In this document: piece by piece, positions 1 to 5,846 of the stretch
Layout of the letters: every line of letters begins with the position of its first letter
How positions within the stretch are numbered: position 1 is the stretch's first letter
NCBI GenBank assembly: GCA_026770585.1
Contig: MU646539.1
Location: 401,250 to 412,134 of the forward strand
Source: Baffinella frigidus
Lineage: Eukaryota > Cryptophyceae > Cryptomonadales > Baffinellaceae
Reading direction: 5' to 3'
Length of the DNA stretch: 10,885 bases
Made by a program: the position numbers and the translations under genes
Notes under the pieces: model-generated
The model's input: only the letters and a program-made list of their open reading frames with translations
What the model was told of the DNA's origin: nothing
Database searches by the model: none

Positions 1-479
1 ACCCCAAACCCCAAACCCCAAACCCTAAACCCTGAACCCTAAATCCCAAACCCTAAACCTAAGCCCTAAGCCTTAAACCTCGAACCCTAAACCCTCAACC
101 CTGAACCCTAAACCATAAACCCTAAACTCTAAACCCTAAACCCTAAACCCTACACCTGCACCCTACACCCTCAACCCTACACCCTACACCCTACACCCTA
201 CATCCTAAACCCTACACCGTAAACTGCAAACCGTAAACCCCAGACCCTAAACCCTACATCCTACATCCTAAACCCCAAACCCTACACCCTACACCCTCAA
301 CCCCTGACCCTAAAATCCAAACCCTAAACCCTAAACCCTAAACCCTAAACCCTAAACCCTAAACCCTAAACCCTAAACCCTAAACCCTGAACCCTAAACC
401 CTAAAACCTAGACCCTAAACCCTAAACCCTAAACCCCAACCCTTAAGCCCCAAACCATAAACCCTAAACCCTAAAACAG
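1..479 (+). repeat. Telomere-like CCCTAAA array, left end
   Basis: Nearly continuous 7-bp repeats of the CCCTAAA type, with variants CCCCAAA, CCCTACA, CCCTGAA and CCTTAAG. The purest run is about 310-385. The reverse complement, TTTAGGG, is the telomere motif of plants and many algae. The C-rich strand on + places the chromosome end to the left. The high variant content suggests old subtelomeric repeat rather than freshly synthesised telomere. It ends with ACAG directly before a pentapeptide-coding fragment at 480, so its last bases could serve as an intron 3' end. Confidence 0.92.
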
Positions 480-516
480 GGCCTGTCAGGTGCGATCGTT
501 GAAGGCGCCGACCTGC
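480..516 (+). pseudogene. Broken copy of a pentapeptide-repeat exon
   Basis: Starting right after an ACAG, the frame reads GLSGAIVEGADL, then continues without homology to a TGA at 540. The first 37 bases match the exon at 979 at about 33 of 37 positions (there DLSGAIFEGADL). The A-x-L/F-x-x five-residue periodicity is the pentapeptide-repeat signature. Homology stops at about 516 and no donor follows in register, so I read this as a truncated duplicate of the exon at 979, left behind at the edge of the telomere-like array. Confidence 0.6.
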
Positions 517-634
517 ACCAAACACCTTTGCAGAGATATTGATAATTTATTGCCAAACAACCAGCGTCAGCGCCGCACATGCTACGCATTGTGCTACTCA
601 CGGTACCCCGTGTTGGCCGCTCATACGAGCATTT

Positions 635-664
635 TCCGGATGGATTCTAACTCCACCTCCTACA
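635..664 (+). repeat. Dispersed 30-bp repeat, copy 1
   Basis: Thirty bases beginning TCCGGATGGATTC match 3829-3858 with one difference. The second copy lies in the middle of a palindromic element at 3726-3916, where it forms part of an insertion. Confidence 0.7.
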
Positions 665-766
665 TCCTTTGCACCAAAGGAGGTCCATAATTGTCCCAGA
701 GCACAATTTGACCCACCTCGGAGGGCTAGTGGTAAACCATGCCACGATCCTGACTGTGTAAAGTCA

Positions 767-800
767 CTCCGGTCATCCTACACGGGGTAGTATCCCCAGA
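767..800 (+). repeat. Dispersed 34-bp repeat, copy 1
   Basis: Begins CTCCGGTCATCCTACACGGG and continues through TATCCCCAGA. An almost identical copy is at 9126-9160, next to another dispersed repeat. It can fold weakly (CGGGG with CCCCAG). Confidence 0.7.
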
Positions 801-886
801 GGGGTCACCGCCGAGGCTGGTCGTGTCAGCCTAGGCCTTCTGCCGCGATCCTCTGTACAGGGGGGCTTGATGTGATCCGAAAGGAA

Positions 887-969
887 GCATGGCCTTTCTA
901 CAGAATAAGTTCCGGTGTCCGCCTATGTTGGGAGCTTGAATAACCTAAAGGACCTTAAGGACCTAAACC
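887..969 (-). repeat. Dispersed repeat X, copy 1 (telomere-like end)
   Basis: On the minus strand it reads from a degenerate TTTAGGTCC end through GCTCCCAACATAGGCGGACACCGGAAC to AAAGGCCATGC (the middle part split here for length: GCTCCCAACATAGG, then CGGACACCGGAAC). The same unit is at 1082-1127, 3589-3662, 9169-9242 and 10379-10418, and a decayed copy is at 6001-6078. In this copy the telomere-like end runs straight into CCTAAACCC and then the acceptor of the exon at 979. Confidence 0.75.
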
Positions 970-978
970 CTGTACCAG

Positions 979-2786
979 GACCTGTCAGGCGCGATCTTCG
1001 AAGGCGCCGACCTGCTTCGCGCCTCACTCATCGACGCGAGGCTGCAGGTACACGAAAGGTTGCTACGGGGGGCAGACTTTAGTACCTTTAGGTTCTTGGA
1101 GCTCCCAGCATAGGTGGACACCGGAACCGAGACTGTAGGTGTGGAGGCCGTGAGACACCCGTCCTCCAATCTCTGTACTTATACTTAGAGGGCCGTGCCT
1201 TGAATATTGAATACAATACATGTAGGGCCTTAACTTGAATACAATACTCACATCGACGGCTGCAGGTCATTCTGAGCATTCTGATTTGCCAGAGAGGATC
1301 TGTCGTGTGAGTAGTGCTGTGGTCGAAGTTGCCAATCCTACCCTCCTACCCCTACCCACAATACTTACACATTTAAACCCAGCTCATCGACGCGCGGCTG
1401 AAGACCGTGTGACACCCATCCTCCAATGGAATCGCGGCGAGTATTTGACTCAAATACGATCCTGGCAACGAAAATTACTACACACCGGACATTTTCAGTC
1501 ACTTTCGTGTGATACTTTTGGATTTCTGATGCTTCATTCACGTGGGAGGATGACAATACTACAGGGCCTTACCCCGGATGCAGTCGAGGTAACGGGACCT
1601 GGTGCTGACAGGGCGCCAGGCTCACCAGGGTGCGCAACCTCACCAACACGATGCTTCAGGTCTCCAATCCCTAAACCCTAACCCCTAGAAGATCAACGCT
1701 CAACTCTAAACCCTCAACCCTAAACCCTCAATCCTAAATCCGAAACCCGATAACCTGACCCCTAAACTCGAAACCCTAAACCCCAAACCCCAAAACCCAA
1801 AACCCAAACCCCAAACCCCAAACCCCAAACCCCAAACCCCAAATCCAAAACCAGGTCTCGCACCAGTGCCTCGCGGGGGCGGATCTCAGCGAGCTGGACA
1901 TGAGCGGGTACTCTCTCCTAAACCCTAAAACCTGAACCCTGAACCCTAAACCCCAAACCCTAAACCCTAAACCCCAAAACCTAAATTCTAAACCCCAAAC
2001 CCTAAACCCGAAACCCTAAACCCTAAACCCTAAACCCGAAACCCTAAACCCTAAACCTTAAACCCTAAACCCTAAACCCAAAACCCTAAACCCTATACCC
2101 TAAACCCTAAACACTGAACCCCAAACCCTAAACTCTAAACCCTAAACCCTAAACCCGAAACCCGAAACCCTAAACCCTAAACTCAAAACCCTAAAACCTG
2201 AACCCTAAACCCCTACACCAGGTGGTATCTGAGGGATAAGGACCTGAGCAGAGCAGTGTTCCGGAACGCGGGTTCGCAGAATCAACTTTGAGATCAACTT
2301 TTGCGTAATGAACTGGGATATTGGCCTACGATGATGGACTCAAGATCACACTGAGATAAATCGCGCATCGCGCTCGCCAAGGGCTCGGCCCAGTTGGAGC
2401 AATTTCGTAAACCCTAAACCAGGTGGGATCCTAACCCCTAAACCCTAAATTAGGTGGGATCTGAGGGACAAGGACCTGAGCAGAGCTGTCTTCCGGAACG
2501 CCAATTTGCAGAACGCGAGGCTGGTCTGTCTTCTCTCACCCTGCACCCTACACCCTACGCCCCACACCCTACGCCCTACACCCCACACCCTACGCCCTAC
2601 ACCCTACACCCTATGCTCTACGCCCTACACCCTCCACCCTACACCCTACACTCTACACCCTCCACCCTACACCCTGCACCCTACACCCTAAAACCTACGC
2701 GGGTTTGCAGAACGCGAGGCTGGTGGGGTCCTGAACCCGAAACCCTTAACCCTGAACCCTGAAACCTGAAACCTAAGCCCTTAACC

Positions 2787-2825
<39 letters not shown>

Positions 2826-3234
2826 ACCCGAAACCCGAAACCCTAAACTTCAAACCCCAAACCCTGAACCCTGAACCCTAAACCCTACACCAGGTGGGGT
2901 CGAACTGCACCCTCGCCGACTTCGCAGGCGCGACCTACGCCCTAAACCCTAAACTCTAAACCCTAAACCCTAAATCCTAAACCTTTTTCAGGCGCGGACA
3001 TTCAGGATGCTGACTTTGCGCAGGAAACCCTAAACCCCAAACCCCAAACCCCAAACCCTAAACCCTAGACCCTAAACCCTAAACCCTAAACCCTAAACCC
3101 TAAACCCTAAACCCTAAACCCTACACCCTAAACCCTACACCCTACACCAGGCCATCATGACCAGCGCAAAACTGAACGGAGCCACGAATATGTCAAACTC
3201 CCTCAACTTAAGATCCCTCAACTTGAGACGGTAG
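979..3234 (+). CDS. Split pentapeptide-repeat protein gene (partial), seven exons, telomere-like introns
   Basis: Proposed exons are 979-1047, 1612-1659, 1855-1907, 2454-2523, 2894-2927, 2992-3023 and 3151-3234 (TAG at 3232-3234); they join in phase to 129 codons. Motifs in order are DLSGA IFEGA DLLRA, RLQ|GA RLTRV, CLAGA DLSEL, DMSG|W DLRDK DLSRA, VFRNA NLQNA RL|VGS, DFAG|A DIQDA, DFAQ|A IMTSA KLNGA, where | marks an exon junction. Five-residue spacing holds across every junction except that at 1659/1855. Pentapeptide repeats fold as a right-handed quadrilateral beta-helix; the role of this protein is unknown. No start codon or N-terminus was found, so the gene is partial, lies upstream in unseen exons, or is a decaying copy. 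Intron donors are GT at 1048, 1660, 1908 and 2524, GC at 2928 and GA at 3024. Acceptors are CAG, except TAG at 2451-2453. Four introns are mostly CCCTAAA-like repeats and a fifth is CCCTACA plus CCCTAAA variants. The motif family is fairly sure; expression is not. Confidence 0.66.
1082..1127 (+). repeat. Dispersed repeat X, copy 2
   Basis: Reads GTACCTTTAGGTTCTTGGAG, then CTCCCAGCATAGG and TGGACACCGGAAC, matching copies at 3589 and 9169. It has one TTTAGG unit at its left end instead of two and lacks the AAAGGCCATGC part. Confidence 0.7.
1381..1411 (+). pseudogene. Copy of the LIDARL exon end
   Basis: After CCCAG the frame reads LIDARLKTV and then TGA. The first six residues match the end of the exon at 979-1047 (SLIDARLQ). 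No donor in register follows. It is best read as a duplicated exon remnant inside the proposed first intron. Confidence 0.45.
1660..1854 (+). repeat. Telomere-like array acting as a proposed intron (195 nt)
   Basis: CCCTAAA, CCCTCAA and CCCCAAA repeats fill 1667-1850. The segment is bounded by an exact 8-bp direct duplication CAGGTCTC (1657-1664 and 1852-1859). The left copy supplies the exon end and GT donor, and the right copy supplies the CAG acceptor. Splicing would restore one CAG|GTCTC, joining TMLQ to VSHQ in frame. Confidence 0.6.
1908..2221 (+). repeat. Telomere-like array, start of a proposed intron
   Basis: About 300 bp of CCCTAAA with CCCGAAA, CCCTGAA and CCCCAAA variants. It begins with a GTACTC donor after the DMSG-coding exon. 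It ends with ACACCAG, which is an acceptor for the defective exon copy at 2222; the functional acceptor would be the TAG at 2451-2453. No exact flanking duplication is visible here. Confidence 0.6.
2222..2291 (+). pseudogene. Defective duplicate of the DLSRAVFRNA exon
   Basis: After ACACCAG the frame reads WYLRDKDLSRAVFRNAGSQN and then hits TGA at 2289. Up to residue FRNA it matches the intact exon at 2454-2523 (WDLRDKDLSRAVFRNANL) almost base for base. The A-G-S-Q-N variant resembles the fragment at 2699 (AGLQNARL), so it may belong to a second gene copy. Including it would end the protein, so it is probably skipped or dead. Confidence 0.6.
2292..2406. other. Unique segment between exon copies
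   Basis: Non-repetitive. One short open stretch (2361-2412) reads ALAKGSAQLEQFRK and could be weak pentapeptide-like sequence, but its register is poor. No other feature is seen. Confidence 0.35.
2407..2453 (+). repeat. Two minimal telomere-like units with duplicated acceptor
   Basis: Two short CCCTAAA stretches each end in AG followed by GTGGGATC. AGGTGGGATC occurs exactly at 2421-2430 and 2452-2461, so a 31-bp unit has been duplicated or a tiny telomere-like insert sits between 10-bp direct copies. The second copy begins the intact exon at 2454. Confidence 0.6.
2524..2893 (+). repeat. CCCTACA and CCCTCAA arrays in a proposed intron (370 nt)
   Basis: 2537-2698 is a CCCTACA/CCCTACG array, distinct from the CCCTAAA arrays, and 2731-2890 is CCCTCAA, CCCTGAA and CCCTAAA. 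A 24-nt exon remnant (2699-2722) separates them. The CCCTACA array is flanked by a 21-bp direct duplication (2505-2525 and 2704-2724), and the second array by a 9-bp duplication GGTGGGGTC (2722-2730 and 2893-2901). Removing everything from 2524 to 2893 joins ARL to VGS in register. Confidence 0.6.
2699..2722 (+). pseudogene. Duplicate end of the NLQNARL exon
   Basis: Reads AGLQNARL and is followed by GTGGGGTC. The last 19 bases equal the end of the exon at 2454-2523. The sequence after it (GTGGGGTC) matches the start of the next exon at 2894, suggesting the uninterrupted ancestor read ARLVGSN here before the array arrived. Confidence 0.6.
2928..2991 (+). repeat. Short telomere-like proposed intron (64 nt), GC donor
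   Basis: A CCCTAAA array of about six units, ending in the pyrimidine run CCTTTTTCAG. An exact 8-bp duplication CAGGCGCG flanks it (2925-2932 and 2989-2996). Splicing CAG|GC...CAG|GC joins ADFAG to ADIQDADFAQ in exact pentapeptide register. The donor would be GC rather than GT. Confidence 0.62.
3024..3150 (+). repeat. Telomere-like array, proposed intron with GA donor (127 nt)
   Basis: Regular CCCTAAA repeats, the least degenerate interior array. They are bounded by CAG|GAAACC and CACCAG|GCC, sharing only CAGG. Removing it joins DFAQ to AIMTSAKLNGA in register. A GA donor is non-canonical; a GC donor at 3018 is possible but breaks the register. Confidence 0.55.
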
Positions 3235-3280
3235 GCGAGAGTTTCCATGAGGGAGAGAGCGGTAGGTGGGATGGCGCCAG

Positions 3281-3352
3281 TCTCTCCCTCTCTCTCTCTC
3301 TCACACACACACACACTCTCTCTCTCTCTCTCTCTCTCTGTCTTTGTCTCTA
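3281..3352 (+). repeat. TC/AC microsatellite
   Basis: Runs of CT, then CA, then CT again make a compound dinucleotide repeat about 70 bp long. Open frames crossing it in both strands are products of the repeat. Confidence 0.95.
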
Positions 3353-3401
3353 CCCAATGTGTTCCTCGCAGAGAGGTCAAGCTCTATCTCAATCTATTTC
3401 G

Positions 3402-3470
3402 GCTCACCATTCGGTGAGCTCGGGCTCCTTTCCGTTCCAAAGTTGACGAATTTGTACCGCAAACCCGGCA
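3402..3470 (+). repeat. Dispersed repeat N, copy 1
   Basis: Begins with the hairpin GCTCACCATTCGGTGAGC and continues through CCGTTCCAAAGTTGACG to GTACCGCAAACCC. Inverted relatives are at 8641-8710 and 9054-9128. One frame is conserved among copies: GLLSVPKLTNLYRKP here, GLFPAPKLTNLYRKP at 9054-9128 and RLFSVPKLTGLNHT at 8641-8710. It could be a transposon end or a coding relic. Confidence 0.65.
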
Positions 3471-3535
3471 TGCCAACTTGAGAAAAGTCGGTGAACCCGA
3501 GAGAGGTAGAGCTAGTACGTGGGTATATTTAGCTC

Positions 3536-3588
3536 AGGCGTTGGGCGTTAGGCGTTAGGCATTAGGCCTTAGGCGTTAGGCGTTAGGC
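3536..3588 (+). repeat. TTAGGCG heptamer array
   Basis: About seven 7-bp units, mostly GTTAGGC, in G-rich-strand orientation, opposite to the CCCTAAA arrays on the left. It leads directly into dispersed repeat X at 3589. It resembles a telomere variant array, inverted relative to the chromosome end. Confidence 0.8.
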
Positions 3589-3662
3589 CCTTTAGGTCCT
3601 TTAGGTTCTTCGAGCTTCCAACATAGGTGGACACCGGAACTTGTTCTGGAGAAAGGCCATGC
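3589..3662 (+). repeat. Dispersed repeat X, copy 3
   Basis: Full-length copy. CCTTTAGGTCCTTTAGG is followed by TTCTTCGAGCTTCCAACATA, GGTGGACACCGGAAC and GAAAGGCCATGC. Its telomere-like end abuts the TTAGGCG array. It is nearly identical to 9169-9242. Confidence 0.8.
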
Positions 3663-3725
3663 TGGCAGCGCGAGAGTTTCGCGGGAGCGGAGCCTGAGAG
3701 AGAACGGAGGGAGGCTGTGGGGACC

Positions 3726-3916
3726 TACAGGGGTACCGTTCTTACGAGCTCGTAAGGTAAAGAGGCGCGCCCCCACCTAGGACCACCGTAGGGCCGTAGG
3801 TAGGCCTAGAGAGATTGGTAATTTGGAATCCGGATGGACTCTAACTCCACCTCCTACAGGTAGGCCTACTATAGGGTTAGGGGGGTGCGGCTCCTTATGA
3901 GCGAGGTACCCCTGTA
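3726..3916. mobile_element. Palindromic TA element A (interrupted)
   Basis: Both ends match the family (TACAGGGGTACC, then GGTACCCCTGTA), and the central part carries CCTAGGACCACCGTAGGG. The body is 191 bp instead of about 121 because 3812-3858 is an insertion that includes the dispersed repeat shared with 635-664. The left arm has diverged after the first 12 bases. Confidence 0.7.
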
Positions 3917-4075
3917 GTGACCACTAAGTGGACCCCACAGGTGGTCCACTCGCATAGGTTCCCCGCCCCCCCCCCCCTGTGAGGTGCAGTGAGCCTGTTG
4001 CGCGTGCGCAGCCTTAAGGCCATCCGGTCGTGGCAGCCACAACTGAAACACGGTGCGGTGTGGCGCCCTAGCCAT

Positions 4076-4142
4076 GGTCCTACTTTAGGATCCTATGGTG
4101 GTCCTATGGGAGGGGCGCTTTCTTATGACCGAGGTACCCATA
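4076..4142. mobile_element. Palindromic TA element, right half
   Basis: Carries GGTGGTCCTATGGG, a CGCTTTCTTATGACCGAGG arm and GGTACCCATA, the right half of the family with a decayed terminus. No matching left arm precedes it. Confidence 0.6.
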
Positions 4143-4144
4143 GT

Positions 4145-4197
4145 TTTATCAACACCAACAAGGCCCTGTACGTGGCGGCCTTGTTGGTGTTAATAAA
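4145..4197. repeat. Strong hairpin, 21-bp arms
   Basis: Arms 4145-4165 and 4177-4197 pair with one mismatch (core AACACCAACAAGGCC with GGCCTTGTTGGTGTT) around an 11-base loop. It abuts the half element ending at 4142. Confidence 0.85.
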
Positions 4198-4248
4198 GGC
4201 CTTTCTCTCGATGCAAATAATAAGAAAGGTCTCTTTCTCCGCATGCAT

Positions 4249-4264
4249 GGCGGCCGTGTTGGTA
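4249..4264 (+). repeat. GGCGGCCGTGTTGGTA repeat, copy 1
   Basis: The same 16 bases are at 10640-10655; a shorter copy (GGCGGCCGTGT) is at 10368-10378. The two distal copies share a further upstream GGTGCACACA. Function unknown. Confidence 0.7.
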
Positions 4265-4271
4265 ACATTAG

Positions 4272-4376
4272 TATCCCTTAAGTGGCCAGTAGGCGCATAC
4301 GCCCTACCGTAGGGCCCTAGGACCTGCCTAGGACCTCTTGGCCGTCAAATTTGACGGCCTGGCCACTTAAGGGATA
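4272..4376. repeat. Inverted repeat enclosing a perfect 20-bp palindrome
   Basis: Arms TATCCCTTAAGTGGCCA (4272-4288) and its exact complement (4360-4376) enclose GGCCGTCAAATTTGACGGCC (4340-4359), itself a perfect palindrome, and a near-palindrome GTAGGCGCATACGCCCTAC at 4289-4308. The whole 105 bp looks like a foldback element unrelated in its ends to the TA family. Confidence 0.85.
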
Positions 4377-4427
4377 GGTCGCGCTATGTCTCTCTCTGCC
4401 TTCACATGGCCGGCACTGAAGCAAACA

Positions 4428-4490
4428 TAGCTCGGTCGTCTAGGTTTTTATTTCTGGTACCCCCGTAGCTCGGTCGTCTACAAGGGTACC
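4428..4490. repeat. Direct 15-bp repeats with fragments of TA-element ends
   Basis: TAGCTCGGTCGTCTA occurs at 4428-4442 and 4466-4480. Between and after them are GGTACCCCCGTAG and CTACAAGGGTACC, which look like outward-facing remnants of the palindromic family termini. Confidence 0.6.
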
Positions 4491-4514
4491 ACTCTCGAGA
4501 ACCCGCCTCCCCCC

Positions 4515-4588
4515 TACAGGGGTACCTTGCTCATAAGGAGCCCCCCCCACCTAGGGACCACCGGAGGGCTGTAAATAGGCCTACTGTA
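4515..4588. mobile_element. Palindromic TA element, left half
   Basis: Begins TACAGGGGTACCTTGCTCAT and continues through the C-rich arm and CCTAGGGACCACC to GGCCTACTGTA. The right arm is missing; unrelated sequence follows. Confidence 0.7.
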
Positions 4589-4795
4589 CGAACCTTTCAT
4601 CAAAAGTCAACTCGCCTTGAGGCAGTTAACTTTCAAGATTTTCTGGTGCGACTTGGTCACGTTACACCCTGGAATCCAGGGTCAACGAAACCTTCGTAGC
4701 CCGCCGTGTATTTAGAGTTTAGGTAGGGGGGCATAATCCTAAACTCTAAACCTCCCCTGCCAACCTCCCGATCGGCCCGCACGAGAACCGGGACC
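4589..4795. other. Unassigned spacer
   Basis: No gene, hairpin family or long repeat is recognised. A short foldback, TTTAGAGTTTAGG with CCTAAACTCTAAA (4711-4723 and 4737-4749), is present and resembles telomere-variant units in opposite orientations. Confidence 0.5.
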
Positions 4796-4915
4796 TACAG
4801 GGGTACCTCGCTCATATGAAAGCGCGCCCCCCCTAGGACCACCGTAGGGCCATAGGCAAAGGCCTACTGTAGGGTCCTAGGGGGGGCGGTTTCTGATGAG
4901 CGAGGTACCCCTGTA
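4796..4915. mobile_element. Palindromic TA element B (full length)
   Basis: A 120-bp near-complete palindrome from TACAGGGGTACCTCGCTCAT to ATGAGCGAGGTACCCCTGTA, with the family centre CCTAGGACCACCGTAGGG...CTACTGTAGGGTCCTAGG. It has no coding capacity. Size, terminal repeats and TA ends fit a miniature inverted-repeat element mobilised by a TA-targeting transposase (Tc1/mariner-like by analogy). Confidence 0.85.
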
Positions 4916-4976
4916 CGCACTTGCAATGAGATGCCGAGGGAGAGACCTTTCTCCACTGCAAACTAGGAGTCTGCTT

Positions 4977-5168
4977 CCACCAACCCTCACGGTTTGCGCA
5001 AATAACCGATTTTCGCGGTACGTAATGCCCTTGCAGGCCGCCGGATTCCGGCGTCGGTTATTTTTTAAACTCCCAAAACTTTATCACTGCAGGGTGTTTG
5101 GAGTTTTACAACTGCTTTTGCACAAAAGTCTAAATTCATCGATTTGCCCAGGCTGTGAGGGTTGGTGG
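4977..5168. repeat. 192-bp foldback with 14-bp perfect ends
   Basis: CCACCAACCCTCAC (4977-4990) pairs exactly with 5155-5168, and weaker pairing extends to about 36 bases per arm (GCAAATMAMCGATTT core). A third copy of the arm lies at 8525-8560. It sits in the gap between elements B and C1. Confidence 0.7.
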
Positions 5169-5216
5169 TTGTATTCAATAAATCGATCTTGTCATGAGCA
5201 GCCTGCCCCGGGAAAA

Positions 5217-5274
5217 GAGAAGCGCGAGGCAACAAGGTCCGCGCGGCGTCACTTGAGGCTGTGGCACTGAGGAC
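5217..5274 (+). repeat. Duplicated element flank, copy 1
   Basis: About 60 bases (core GCGCGGCGTCACTTGAGGCT) precede element C1 and recur at 5694-5751 before element E1 with few changes. The block plus the element end was copied as one segment. Confidence 0.8.
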
Positions 5275-5407
5275 TACAGGGGTACAGGGATACCTCGCTC
5301 ATAAGAAACCAACCCCCCCTAGCTAGGACCCTACAGTAGGGCTATGCCTAGGACCCTACGGTAGTCCTATGGGGGGGGCTGTTTCTTATGAGCGAGGTAC
5401 CCCTGTA
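5275..5407. mobile_element. Palindromic TA element C1
   Basis: Family member whose left tip is partly duplicated (TACAGGGG, then TACAGGGATACCTCGCTCAT). The right tip is intact, ending CCCCTGTA at 5407 and shared with the start of C2. Confidence 0.85.
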
Positions 5408-5494
5408 CCTCTCTCATAAGAAACCACCCCCCCCTAGGACCCTACGGTGGTCCTAGGGGGGGTGCGGTTTCTCAATGAGCGAGGTACCCCTGTA
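5406..5494. mobile_element. Palindromic TA element C2 (short)
   Basis: 89 bp: the left end is TACCTCTCTCATAAGAAACC (outer CAGGGG missing), the right arm is complete to CCCCTGTA, and the central part is shortened to one CCTAGGACC...GGTCCTAGG hairpin. It is joined head to tail with C1 through a common TA. Confidence 0.8.
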
Positions 5495-5569
5495 ATAGGC
5501 GGGTGGTAACGACCCGTCCCTCCTCCCGAGACACCAAGTAGGAATCTGTATCTTACCGACAGCATCCAC

Positions 5570-5693
5570 TACAGGGGTACCTCGCTCATAAGAAACGCCC
5601 TCCCCTAGCTAGGACCCTACAGTAGCCCTATGCCTAGGGCCCTATGGTGGTCCTATGGGGTGGGCGTTTTTTTATGAGCGAGGTACCCCTGTA
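5570..5693. mobile_element. Palindromic TA element D
   Basis: Full-length 124-bp family member with intact 20-bp ends at both sides and the two central hairpins. It lies immediately left of the second copy of the duplicated flank at 5694. Confidence 0.85.
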
Positions 5694-5751
5694 GAGAAGC
5701 GCGCAGCAACAAGGCCCGCGCGGCGTCACTTGAGGCTGTGCCACTGAGGAC
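5694..5751 (+). repeat. Duplicated element flank, copy 2
   Basis: Matches 5217-5274 over its length and likewise ends in TGAGGAC just before an element tip. Confidence 0.8.
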
Positions 5752-5846
5752 TACAGGGGTACCTCGCTCATATGAAAGCGCCTCCTCCAAGGACCCTACA
5801 GCAGGGACATGCCTACGGCCCTACGGTGCGTCTTATGAGCGAGGTA
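5752..5846. mobile_element. Palindromic TA element E1 (right tip lost)
   Basis: The left end is intact (TACAGGGGTACCTCGCTCAT). The right arm stops at CTTATGAGCGAGGTAC, losing CCCTGTA, where element E2 begins. Confidence 0.75.

Larger units (their letters stand above)
517..886. other. Non-telomeric subtelomeric segment, no gene seen
   Basis: No convincing coding region is visible; the short open frames show no family features. The stretch holds two dispersed repeats also found elsewhere in the window: 635-664 recurs at 3829-3858, and 767-800 recurs at 9126-9160. It therefore looks assembled from subtelomeric repeat pieces. Confidence 0.6.
1048..1611 (+). other. Proposed first intron, 564 nt, with exon-end copies
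   Basis: Bounded by CAG|GTACAC and GACAG|GGC. Removing it joins RLQ to GARLTRV in exact pentapeptide register. Unlike the other introns it is not telomere-like. It contains a dispersed X repeat at 1082-1127 and two further copies of the end of the preceding exon (CATCGACG...GGCTG, at about 1250-1267 and 1381-1402). The stretch after 1381 also repeats 1141-1168 (GACACCCRTCCTCCAAT), so the segment has been internally duplicated. Confidence 0.45.

Noticed and set aside
2454-2762. 102-residue open frame rich in TLHPTPY-type repeats
   Set aside because: It starts in a real pentapeptide exon but after 2523 is only translation of the CCCTACA array; a 7-bp repeat lacking stops stays open in all frames.
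1-3150. CRISPR-like array of short repeats and spacers
   Set aside because: Repeats are 7-bp telomere type, degenerate and contiguous, with irregular islands; eukaryotic context.
3135-3380. Minus-strand frame with RERERE run
   Set aside because: The run comes from the TC/AC microsatellite.
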